Source: a virus
IMG/VR virus record: IMGVR_UViG_3300003324_000461
Coordinates: 1-24,992 of that record
Reading direction: 5' to 3' (one strand)
Length of the DNA stretch: 24,992 nucleotides
Made by a program: the position numbers and the translations under genes. Below the pieces are notes generated by a model. That model saw only the letters and a program-made list of their open reading frames with translations, made no database searches and had not been told where the DNA came from. Of this stretch, positions 13,411-19,834 are shown in pieces; within the stretch, counting starts at the first letter, position 1; every line of letters begins with the position of its first letter.

Positions 13411-13419
13411 CCGAACCTA
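13411..13419 (+). promoter_or_regulatory. CCGAAYCTA start-associated element, copy 4
   Basis: CCGAACCTA lies 4 bases (ACGC) before GTG 13424. It occupies most of the gap between two head-tail genes, with no Shine-Dalgarno sequence. Confidence 0.75.
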
Positions 13420-13423
13420 ACGC

Positions 13424-13957
13424 GTGGATCTCTTCGCGCCGCGGATCCGGACGACGATCGCGAGCCTCCGCGACCAGCTGCCTGCCCGGGTCGCCGCGTT
13501 CAACGCGGAGGGCGGCGTCCAGCTCGACCCGGTCGCAGACGACGGCGGCGACCTCGAGCCGCCCCGGCCTGGCCTCGGCTACGTGTTCGGCGGCCTGCCC
13601 CGCTACGGCGGCGGCGAGTTCCCGGTGGTCGAGGTCGCGATCCCCGACGCGGTGCTCGAGAACCTGACGATCGACCAGTACGACGGAGACCTCGGCTCCA
13701 GCCTCGTCGTCGCGGTCTGGGCGGGCCGCACCGCCGGCGAGGACTTCCCTGTCCTCTACGAGAAGGTGCTCGGCTACGCGCGCTGCCTCACCGAGGTGCT
13801 CTTGGTGCCGGACGCGGTGTTCCCGTCTGAGGAGGTGCAGCGGGTGCGGTTCGCGTTCGCCGCGAACCCGGACCAGCGGGACCGGTCGGAGATGGAGACG
13901 TTCACGTTCGGCGGCTACTTGTTCCTCACCGTCGCCGGGGTGGAGCAGCGCCCCTGA
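13424..13957 (+). CDS. Head-tail connector or tail terminator-like protein
   Basis: This 177-aa mixed alpha/beta protein begins with a helix (RIRTTIASLRDQLPARVAAF). Central strands follow (EFPVVEVAIPDAVLENLTID, then SSLVVAVWAGR), and it ends YLFLTVAGVEQRP. The fold order and position after the virion morphogenesis gene fit the tail terminator / minor capsid connector that joins head and tail in siphoviruses. Sequence motifs are weak, so this rests partly on context. GTG 13424 follows the fourth CCGAACCTA element. Confidence 0.55.
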   Translation: MDLFAPRIRTTIASLRDQLPARVAAFNAEGGVQLDPVADDGGDLEPPRPGLGYVFGGLPRYGGGEFPVVEVAIPDAVLENLTIDQYDGDLGSSLVVAVWAGRTAGEDFPVLYEKVLGYARCLTEVLLVPDAVFPSEEVQRVRFAFAANPDQRDRSEMETFTFGGYLFLTVAGVEQRP

Positions 13958-13958
13958 T

Positions 13959-13967
13959 CCGAATCTA
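13959..13967 (+). promoter_or_regulatory. CCGAAYCTA start-associated element, copy 5
   Basis: CCGAATCTA lies 4 bases (GACC) before GTG 13972 of the protease gene. The spacer GACC is the same as at copy 3. Confidence 0.75.
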
Positions 13968-13971
13968 GACC

Positions 13972-15357
13972 GTGCCTGAGCTCGAGACGGTGGATATGCC
14001 CGACGTCGAGGTGCTCTCGACCGGCGGTCCCGTGCACGGCGTCGGCTCTCCGCCGGAGGGGGACTTCTGGACGCGAGAGCAGCTGGAGGCGATCGCCGCC
14101 GCCAACCGGGCGCTCGCCGCCGAGATCAAGGCGCCGAACAAGATCGGCCACTCGGACGCGCAGACTCTGGTGAAGAACAGCGCCCTCGCGGTACCCACGC
14201 CGGGGGAGATGCCGGCGGTCGGCTGGCTCGACGGTGCCACCGCGCGCGTCGTCGACGACCCCGACACGGGCGGCGCGAAGCTGGTCATGGACGCGAGGGC
14301 TGTCCCGAAGAAGTTCGCGCAACTCGTCAAGGTGGGCGCCTACCGCACGCGGTCGGCCGAGCTGTCCCGCGTCACCTCTCAGGTGACGCAGAAAGCGTAC
14401 GACTGGGTCGTCACCGGGCTTGCGTGGCTCGGAGCGAAGCTGCCTGCCGTCCAGACGCTCGACGACGTCGTCGCGCTGTACGAGCGCGCCGAGCTTCCCC
14501 GGCCGCCGGACGTTCGCGCGTTCGTCGTCTACGCCGCCGAGGGGCAACTCGTGTGGGAACCGGGCGAGAGCTTCGGGTCGCTCAGAGACGCGGTCGCGCG
14601 GGCATTGAACGGGCCGCCGACCGGCGGCATGAACGAGCCGCGGTTCTGGGTGTCGGACGTGAACGTCGCCGGCGACAAGGCGCTCGCCATGGACTACTAC
14701 GACGAGAGTCGCACCGCCTACGTGATCCCCTTCGCCCGCGACGCGAACGGCGAGGTCACGCTCTCGCCGTCGAGCGACTGGACGCGCGCCGAGGAAGGCT
14801 GGATCGCAGTCGCGAAGGAGTACGCACGCGTTTTCGCGGCTGCTGCCGAATCTACCCCGATGCCACGGTTCGAGTTCACCGACGAGCAGCTCGCGGCGCT
14901 CCGCGAGAAGCTCGGCGTCGAGGGCGACCTGACCGAGGACGCGATCACGGCGGCCGTCGACGCCCGCGCGAACGAGCTCGCCGAGGCCACCCGGAAGGCC
15001 GAGGAGGCGGAGACCCGCAAGAACGAGGCCGACGAGCAGCGCCGCGAGTTCGAGCAGGTGAAGGCGAAGGCCGAAGCCGCCGAGCAGCGCCTGTTCGAGA
15101 TGGCGCGGGACACCGACATCGAGAAGGCGACCCGGGAGGGGCGCCTCGACCCGGCAGACGTCGAGAAGTGGGAGAAGCGGTACGAGACCCTCGGCCCCGA
15201 CCAGGCGCGCGAGCTGCTGTTCGAGCTGCCGGTCGTCGAGGAGCGCGTCCGCGAGCTCGGCCGCGAAGGCGACCCGGGCGAGGCGGACGAGGTCACGAAG
15301 AGCTACGAGGCCGAGATCGCCCGCAACACGGGCGTCCCGGTGGAGGAGCTGATCTAG
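13972..15357 (+). CDS. Prohead protease with C-terminal scaffold (Mu protein I-like)
   Basis: This 461-aa protein matches the Mu I-protease pattern: FWTREQLEAIAAANRALAAE, then APNKIGHSD (His60), PAVGWLDG, YRTRSAELSR and a GLAWLGAKLPAV stretch. Residues about 180-290 form an inserted beta-rich domain (RAFVVYAAEGQLVWEP, then WIAVAKEYA). From residue 297 the protein becomes a charged coiled-coil, typical of an internal scaffold that is cut away as the capsid matures. The second part can also be made alone (see 14860). It precedes the decoration and capsid genes in the expected order. GTG 13972 follows the fifth start element. Confidence 0.85.
   Translation: MPELETVDMPDVEVLSTGGPVHGVGSPPEGDFWTREQLEAIAAANRALAAEIKAPNKIGHSDAQTLVKNSALAVPTPGEMPAVGWLDGATARVVDDPDTGGAKLVMDARAVPKKFAQLVKVGAYRTRSAELSRVTSQVTQKAYDWVVTGLAWLGAKLPAVQTLDDVVALYERAELPRPPDVRAFVVYAAEGQLVWEPGESFGSLRDAVARALNGPPTGGMNEPRFWVSDVNVAGDKALAMDYYDESRTAYVIPFARDANGEVTLSPSSDWTRAEEGWIAVAKEYARVFAAAAESTPMPRFEFTDEQLAALREKLGVEGDLTEDAITAAVDARANELAEATRKAEEAETRKNEADEQRREFEQVKAKAEAAEQRLFEMARDTDIEKATREGRLDPADVEKWEKRYETLGPDQARELLFELPVVEERVRELGREGDPGEADEVTKSYEAEIARNTGVPVEELI
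14846..14854 (+). promoter_or_regulatory. CCGAAYCTA start-associated element, copy 6 (inside the protease gene)
   Basis: CCGAATCTA lies 5 bases (CCCCG) before an ATG that is in frame with the surrounding protease gene. It is the only copy found inside a coding region, and it marks the exact border between protease and coiled-coil scaffold. Confidence 0.75.
14860..15357 (+). CDS. Nested scaffold protein, internal in-frame start
   Basis: ATG 14860 is codon 297 of the protease gene and would give a 165-aa protein starting MPRFEFTDEQLAALREKLG. It is highly charged and helical, with a coiled-coil between about residues 40 and 90 (EATRKAEEAETRKNEADEQR and on), then a C-terminal VEKWEKRYETLGPDQ region. 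Nested scaffolds made from the 3' part of the protease gene are known in phage Mu (I/Z) and lambda (C/Nu3). Here the internal start is marked by the same CCGAATCTA element used before other genes, which is strong evidence for real use. Confidence 0.7.
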   Translation: MPRFEFTDEQLAALREKLGVEGDLTEDAITAAVDARANELAEATRKAEEAETRKNEADEQRREFEQVKAKAEAAEQRLFEMARDTDIEKATREGRLDPADVEKWEKRYETLGPDQARELLFELPVVEERVRELGREGDPGEADEVTKSYEAEIARNTGVPVEELI

Positions 15358-15358
15358 C

Positions 15359-15769
15359 GTGGCGATCACCGGCTCCCAGCAGCCCGTCTACTACCCCGGC
15401 TCGAAGCTCAGCTTCAAGAGCGCCGCCGCGATCACGAAGGGCCGCCTCGTCGAGATCACCGCCGCGAACACCGTCGGCCAGGCGGCCGCGAAGAGCCAGA
15501 AGGTCGTCGGCGTCGCGATGCAGAGCTGCGACGCGGCCGGCGACATCGTCGAGGTGCAGGTGCTCGGCTACGTCTTCAAGCTCACCGCCTCCGGCGCCAT
15601 CAGCGCCGGAGACGAGCTCGTCGCCGCGGCCAACGGGACGGTGCAGACGCAGGCCGCCGCCGCCGGCGCCACCGCCACCGACATCAACAACGCCCGCGCC
15701 GTCGTCGGGATCGCGCTCGAGGCGATCGCCGACACCGCCTCCGGGCGCGTCCTGGTGGGGAGGGCATAA
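15359..15769 (+). CDS. Capsid decoration protein (DUF2190-like)
   Basis: This 136-aa protein has a beta-barrel pattern with YYPGSKLSFKSAAAITKGRL near the start, then VVGVAMQSCDAAGDIVEVQV, SAGDELVAAANGTVQ and RAVVGIALEAIADTASGRVL. This is the layout of DUF2190/capsid cement proteins, which bind the outside of HK97-fold capsids as trimers. It starts at GTG 15359, one base after the protease stop, and lies directly before the major capsid gene, as in many phages with Mu-type head genes. Confidence 0.8.
   Translation: MAITGSQQPVYYPGSKLSFKSAAAITKGRLVEITAANTVGQAAAKSQKVVGVAMQSCDAAGDIVEVQVLGYVFKLTASGAISAGDELVAAANGTVQTQAAAAGATATDINNARAVVGIALEAIADTASGRVLVGRA
15757..15764 (+). promoter_or_regulatory. 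Strong Shine-Dalgarno site for the major capsid gene
   Basis: GGGGAGGG ends 8 bases before ATG 15773. It is the best conventional ribosome-binding site I see in the window, placed before the protein needed in most copies. It contrasts with the genes that use the CCGAAYCTA element. Confidence 0.7.
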
Positions 15770-15772
15770 GGG

Positions 15773-16714
15773 ATGCCGCAGGCAGGCGGATCGCCGACGC
15801 TGACCGTCCAGGCGCTGCTGAACCAGCCGACCCTGCTGTCGCGGGAGCTGGTCAACCTCGTCTACAAGCGGCTGATCGCCGACCAGCTGTTCGTGCGCGG
15901 CTCCGCCGACCAGGTCGCCGGCGGCGCGATGCGCTACCAGCAGTCCGAGTCGATCTTCGTCGACGACGACCCGGACGAGATCGCCGAGGGCGCCGACTTC
16001 CCGCTCACCGACTGGACGGAGGCGCTCAAGGTCGAGCCGGTCCGCCAGTACGGGTTCGGTGTCCGGATCACGAACCTCGCGATCCGCCGGAACCAGCGCG
16101 ACATGGTCGCCCGCGGCCAGCGGAAGCTCGCGAACAGGCTCGTGAAGTTCGTCGACACGAAGGCGATGGCCGTCCTCGAGGACGCGGGCGCCACCGCCGG
16201 GGTGCAGACGATGAACGCCTCCGCGGTCTGGACGACCGCGGGCACCGACATCATCGCCGACGTCGGCGCCGCCCAGGAGAAGATCGAGACCCAGGACAAC
16301 GGCTACAACGGGTTCGAGGGCGCGACGCTGGTGCTGCACACGAACATGCGGGACGCGCTGCTCAACAACACGGCGCTCCGCTCCGCGCTCCCCCGCGAGA
16401 CGCAGAACGGGCAGATCCAGACGGGGATGATGGCCCCGTTCCTCGGCCTCTCCCGGATCCTGTTCACGCCGCAGATCACCTCGACGAAGGCGCTGCTGCT
16501 CGACACGTCGATCGCCGGCACGATCGCCGACGAGCGGCCGGACGCCTCCGAGCGGTGGGTCAGCTACGACCCGGGCCCGAACTTCGCCCCGATCTACGTG
16601 AAGGTCGAGGACGACGGACGGCCGGCCGTGCACAAGCGGATCTACGCGGGCCGCTGGCCGGCGATCGCGCTGGTCGAGCCGAAGGCTGTCGTCCGGATCG
16701 ACGGGGTCGCGTGA
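15773..16714 (+). CDS. Major capsid protein (HK97-fold)
   Basis: This 313-aa protein has a capsid-type sequence: VQALLNQPTLLSRELVNLVY, then an E-loop-like region (SESIFVDDDPDEIAEGADF), a spine helix region (RNQRDMVARGQRKLANRLVK), NGYNGFEGATLVLHTNMRDA, and a P-domain end (RWPAIALVEPKAVVRIDGV). Position after protease, scaffold and decoration genes, normal length and a strong ribosome-binding site all agree. Because the scaffold is encoded separately, no N-terminal delta domain is needed and none is evident. It ends in a GTGATG overlap. Confidence 0.9.
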   Translation: MPQAGGSPTLTVQALLNQPTLLSRELVNLVYKRLIADQLFVRGSADQVAGGAMRYQQSESIFVDDDPDEIAEGADFPLTDWTEALKVEPVRQYGFGVRITNLAIRRNQRDMVARGQRKLANRLVKFVDTKAMAVLEDAGATAGVQTMNASAVWTTAGTDIIADVGAAQEKIETQDNGYNGFEGATLVLHTNMRDALLNNTALRSALPRETQNGQIQTGMMAPFLGLSRILFTPQITSTKALLLDTSIAGTIADERPDASERWVSYDPGPNFAPIYVKVEDDGRPAVHKRIYAGRWPAIALVEPKAVVRIDGVA

Positions 16715-17055
16715 TGAGCGAGACCGTGAAGGCTGTCGTCGTCGGCGTCGATACCTACCGGTGGGTCGACGAGAACGGAGCGATCCGGGAGGCGCAGCGG
16801 GGCGAGGAGATCCAGGTCTCCCAGGAGGAGTTCGACCGTGGCGGCGCTGCGCTCGAGAAGGCCGGGTCGAAGCGGGCGAAGGCCGCCGCCGGCGACCAGG
16901 ATGCCGAGCAGGCGGATGAGACGCCGACCGGGTATCCGCGCAGCCACGACGAGCTCGACAAGCTCGCCGAGAAGAACGACTTCTCGTTCGCCCAGCACGT
17001 GCGGACGCCGGACGAGAAGATCAAGGCGCTCGAGCAGGCCGGCATCCGGCCCTAG
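16714..17055 (+). CDS. Small acidic protein with C-terminal SAP/LEM-like helical motif
   Basis: This 113-aa protein starts at ATG 16714 (GTG 16711 is possible) overlapping the capsid stop. Residues 1-50 have a beta character (VKAVVVGVDTYRWVDENG), residues 50-78 are a charged linker (RAKAAAGDQDAEQADE), and the last 35 residues form a two-helix motif SHDELDKLAEKNDFSF with EKIKALEQAG. A similar motif occurs near the end of the 17588 protein. Proteins of this type often follow the capsid gene in actinobacterial phages and are thought to be head-associated; the exact role is unknown. Confidence 0.6.
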   Translation: MSETVKAVVVGVDTYRWVDENGAIREAQRGEEIQVSQEEFDRGGAALEKAGSKRAKAAAGDQDAEQADETPTGYPRSHDELDKLAEKNDFSFAQHVRTPDEKIKALEQAGIRP

Positions 17056-17070
17056 CCGCGGGGCGCCCTC

Positions 17071-17559
17071 GTGGCGTACGCGAACCTCTCGGCTGTCACC
17101 GCCCGCGCCGGCGCACTCGCACGCGCGTGGACGGCGGAGTCGGCGCCGTCGTTCAGCGATATCGAGGGGTTCCTCGACGACGTCGCCGCCGAGATCGACG
17201 CGCTCGTCGCCGCACGCGGCCTCACACCACCGCTGGCGGGGTCGGCGGCCGCGAACGCGCTCCGCGGCGTCAACGCCGACGGGGCGCTCGTGCTCGCGCT
17301 GGAGGCGACCTACCCGGAGACGTCGGGCCCGTCGTCGGCGGCGAAGACGCTCGACGATGCACGTCGCCGCTACGAGCAGGCGGTGGAGGCGCTCACCACC
17401 GGCACCCATCCGGCGGTGGCGGTGCTCGAAGCCTCGGCTGATGCGCCGTCGGCGACGTCGTTCTGGCAGCAGGAGCCCGGCTACGGGCAGCAGACACCGA
17501 CGACCGACGACCTCAACCCGTACACGGCGCCGGCGTTCGCCCGCGGCCAGCCGCTCTAA
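17071..17559 (+). CDS. Head-tail adaptor (gp6-like connector)
   Basis: This 162-aa helical protein contains the pattern of head-completion adaptors: SFSDIEGFLDDVAAEIDALV, AARGLTPPLAG, then a helix ending ALVLALEATYP and DDARRRYEQAVEALTTG. The last 35 residues are Pro/Gly/Gln-rich. These proteins bind beneath the portal to close the head. Position between capsid and tail genes supports this. GTG 17071 is 15 bp after the previous stop, with no evident ribosome-binding site. Confidence 0.65.
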   Translation: MAYANLSAVTARAGALARAWTAESAPSFSDIEGFLDDVAAEIDALVAARGLTPPLAGSAAANALRGVNADGALVLALEATYPETSGPSSAAKTLDDARRRYEQAVEALTTGTHPAVAVLEASADAPSATSFWQQEPGYGQQTPTTDDLNPYTAPAFARGQPL

Positions 17560-17573
17560 ACCGACGGCTGGTG

Positions 17574-17582
17574 CCGAATCTA
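17574..17582 (+). promoter_or_regulatory. CCGAAYCTA start-associated element, copy 7
   Basis: CCGAATCTA lies 5 bases (CAGCG) before ATG 17588, in a 28-bp gap after the adaptor gene. Confidence 0.75.
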
Positions 17583-17587
17583 CAGCG

Positions 17588-18088
17588 ATGGCGTCCGAGA
17601 CCGCGCTCGTCCTGACCCGTGAGGCCGCCGAGGCTGCCGGCCTCACCGGCGAGGGGCCGTTCCTGTTCCCCGGCTTCCCCGGCGTCTGGCAGGTCGGCCG
17701 GCCGCTCGCGATCCGCCACCTCGACCTCCCCACCGAGCACGAGGCCCGCGTACGGATGGCCGAGGTGTTCGGCGACCAGCAGCTGCTCGCCGTAACGAGC
17801 GCCGCCCCCGGGGACGCCGACCCGGAGGGGCTGCGCGGCGACAACCACGCGCCCTCCCAGGCCGAGCTCGACGCCGCGCGCGTCGACGACGCGGTCGACG
17901 CGAAGGCCGGCGGCCGCGTCTCCACCCACGCGGAGGCTGACAAGGTCGCCGCCGAGCTCGGGTTCGAGTTCCCGGCGGAGCCGCGGCCGAAGCTCGAGGC
18001 GAAAGTCGCCGTCATCGACCAGGTGCGCGCCGGCGCCGACCCCGGCCAGGCGCTCGCCCAGCTCACCGCCGAGGACGGGGAGGCGTAA
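17588..18088 (+). CDS. Hypothetical head-tail region protein, 166 aa
   Basis: ATG 17588 follows the seventh start element; the longer open frame upstream is a shadow of other genes. The N-terminal third has FLFPGFPGVWQVGRPLAI and a short beta region. The last 60 residues are helical and include THAEADKVAAELGFEFPAE, similar to the C-terminal motif of the 16714 protein. No enzyme motif is visible. Its place between the adaptor and the tail tube suggests a neck or connector role, inferred from context only. Confidence 0.55.
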   Translation: MASETALVLTREAAEAAGLTGEGPFLFPGFPGVWQVGRPLAIRHLDLPTEHEARVRMAEVFGDQQLLAVTSAAPGDADPEGLRGDNHAPSQAELDAARVDDAVDAKAGGRVSTHAEADKVAAELGFEFPAEPRPKLEAKVAVIDQVRAGADPGQALAQLTAEDGEA

Positions 18089-19141
18089 GTGGCTGCCGTC
18101 GACTTCGTCGAGATCGCGCTCGAGGAGTCGCCGAACACCGAGGCGACCTACTCGAGCAGCGCCACCCCGAACCGGAAGAGCACGAACCTCCACTACCCGC
18201 GCGCCCGCGCCGTCCGGCTGTCGCCGGCGCCGACGCCGCTGTCGCGGGCGGACGAGCTGACCGGCCTTCTCGGCGAGCCCGCACGGCTCGCGGACGACTA
18301 CGCCCCCGCCGGGTCGCTGTCGACGCGCGCCTACGGGGACCTGATGACGTGGCTGCTCGCGATCAACGGCTGGGCCGGCGTCCACACCGCCGGCGACGGC
18401 ATCATCACCGACCCGGACGGCGCGACGATCCCCGCCGGCGCGCACAAGTGGGTCTTCACCAAGCAAACGGGGATCACCCCGCAGACCGCCAGGATCAGGA
18501 CGAACTACAGCCGCGAGAACGTCGAGCTCGACGGCTACGGGTACGCGCTCGCGTCGCTGAACCTGAACGCCGCCGGCGAGATCACCGGCGACCTCGTCGG
18601 CCTGTTCATCAAGCGCCTCGCCGCGGACGCGACGACGGTGCCGGCGGTGATCGCGTCGACGAAGTGGCCGTTCCGGCGCGGCGACCTCGTCGTCACCGGC
18701 CTCGGCGGCGGCTCCCCGGCCCTCTCGGACTTCACGATCGCGATCGCCAACTCGCTCGAGCGCGACAAGTCGTTCACGCTCGCGACCCCGTCGCTCTGGC
18801 CGGACCAGCTGCTGTTCGGGGAGGAGCAGGTGCAGGTGTCCGGGACGATCCCGAAGCGGCTCCTCTCCTCGACCGACTACGACGCGATGGTCGCCGGCAC
18901 CACGTTCGCGCTGACGGCGAAGTGGATCAGCCCCGCCGTGATCGGGGCGACCGCGAAGAAGTACGGGATGTGGTTCGAGATGCCGGCCGCCCAGTACGTG
19001 GGCGGCGATCCGGCGGAGCTGACGAACAGCCGCCGCCGCGGCCTCGACCTCAACTGGTTCGCCGCCATCGACGACGTCGCCGGATACGACTGCAAGATCA
19101 CTTTGGTGAACGGGATCTCGGCGGTCGCGACGTACACCTGA
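18089..19141 (+). CDS. Major tail tube protein
   Basis: This 350-aa protein begins VDFVEIALEESPNTEATYSS and carries PLSRADELTGLLGEPARLAD, YAPAGSLSTRAYGDLMTWLL, and repeated beta segments consistent with a stacked tail-tube fold. It ends CKITLVNGISAVATYT. The length and the following chaperone and tape-measure genes fit a siphovirus tube protein with two similar beta domains. GTG 18089 starts immediately after the preceding TAA with no gap. Confidence 0.8.
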   Translation: MAAVDFVEIALEESPNTEATYSSSATPNRKSTNLHYPRARAVRLSPAPTPLSRADELTGLLGEPARLADDYAPAGSLSTRAYGDLMTWLLAINGWAGVHTAGDGIITDPDGATIPAGAHKWVFTKQTGITPQTARIRTNYSRENVELDGYGYALASLNLNAAGEITGDLVGLFIKRLAADATTVPAVIASTKWPFRRGDLVVTGLGGGSPALSDFTIAIANSLERDKSFTLATPSLWPDQLLFGEEQVQVSGTIPKRLLSSTDYDAMVAGTTFALTAKWISPAVIGATAKKYGMWFEMPAAQYVGGDPAELTNSRRRGLDLNWFAAIDDVAGYDCKITLVNGISAVATYT

Positions 19142-19145
19142 GCCG

Positions 19146-19721
19146 GTGGCGGATCTCAACCTCGACCTGATCGCGGCACCCGACCGGACGCTCACCGTCG
19201 GCGGCCGCGGCTACCCGATCCGGGGCGCCGTCTCGGTGCCGACGATGCTCACGATGCTCCAGCTGGAGCAGGACCTCTCGCACGCCTACGAGTCCGAGGA
19301 CAGGGCGGCGCTCGCAGCAGCGATGCGTTCGGCGCTCGAGCTCGTCACCGGACTGATCCGGGAGAAGAGCCCGGATGCGCCGGGGCTCGACGACCTGGAG
19401 CCGCAGCAGCTCGCCGCGCTGCTCGGCTGGCTCGCCGGTGCGGACACGGTCACGGGGGCGGTCACGGACGCGCTCGCCGGTGACGGCGCCGATACCGACA
19501 CCGCAGGCGACGACGAGCAGGGCGCGGGCGCGGGCGAAGGGTCCGGCGACCCTTTAGCGTCGGGGAGCTCGTCGTCCTCACCCTCGTCGAGCTCGGCAAC
19601 GCCCGCGGCTGGGGGCCAGGCTACTGGCTCACCCCCTGTGGCGCCCCCGACGGGCTCGCCTGGGGGATCTTCGTCGCCTACCTCGAAGCCGCCCGCCGAG
19701 ACACCCGCAGCGGCCGCGTAA
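19146..19721 (+). CDS. Tail assembly chaperone, short (G-type) product
   Basis: This 191-aa product begins MADLNLDLIAAPDRTLTVGG, followed by a helical core (TMLTMLQLEQDLSHAYESED, then LEPQQLAALLGWLAGADTVT). From about residue 136 it becomes a Ser/Pro/Gly-rich tail that is a shadow of the real sequence in the -1 frame. It follows the tube gene and precedes the tape measure, the fixed place of tail chaperones in siphoviruses. Ribosomes that do not slip at 19550-19556 make this form, ending at TAA 19719-19721. Confidence 0.8.
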   Translation: MADLNLDLIAAPDRTLTVGGRGYPIRGAVSVPTMLTMLQLEQDLSHAYESEDRAALAAAMRSALELVTGLIREKSPDAPGLDDLEPQQLAALLGWLAGADTVTGAVTDALAGDGADTDTAGDDEQGAGAGEGSGDPLASGSSSSSPSSSSATPAAGGQATGSPPVAPPTGSPGGSSSPTSKPPAETPAAAA

Positions 19722-19834
19722 GCGATGCCGGCGGCGACGCCGACCGCGGCCTCGACCCGCCCAGCAAGCGGGAGCTGCGTCTCGTGCCGTGGGGCGGCGA
19801 CGGGCCGGACCCGCTCGCGGAGGAGGGCGGTTAG
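19146..19834 (+). CDS. Tail assembly chaperone, frameshifted (GT-type) product
   Basis: A -1 shift at CCCTTTA (19550-19556) joins the first 137 residues to 92 residues in the -1 frame: SVGELVVLTLVELGNARGWG, YWLTPCGAPDGLAWGIFVAY and KRELRLVPWGGDGPD. It stops at TAG 19832-19834, directly before the tape measure GTG at 19835. The second part has high third-position G+C and no start of its own. G/GT frameshift pairs are conserved in tailed phages and guide tube assembly around the tape measure. Total length is about 229 aa. Confidence 0.8.
19550..19556 (+). promoter_or_regulatory. Canonical -1 ribosomal frameshift heptamer CCCTTTA
   Basis: The zero frame reads GAC CCT TTA, which fits X XXY YYZ exactly. 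After slipping back, the ribosome continues at AGC GTC GGG into a 92-codon frame. A strong G+C-rich sequence downstream could form a stimulating structure, but I have not folded it. Confidence 0.8.

Noticed and set aside
15349-15361. TGATCTAGCGTG before the decoration gene as another CCGAAYCTA element
   Set aside because: It shares only CTA and spacing; the CCGAA part is missing, and the TAG is simply the protease stop.
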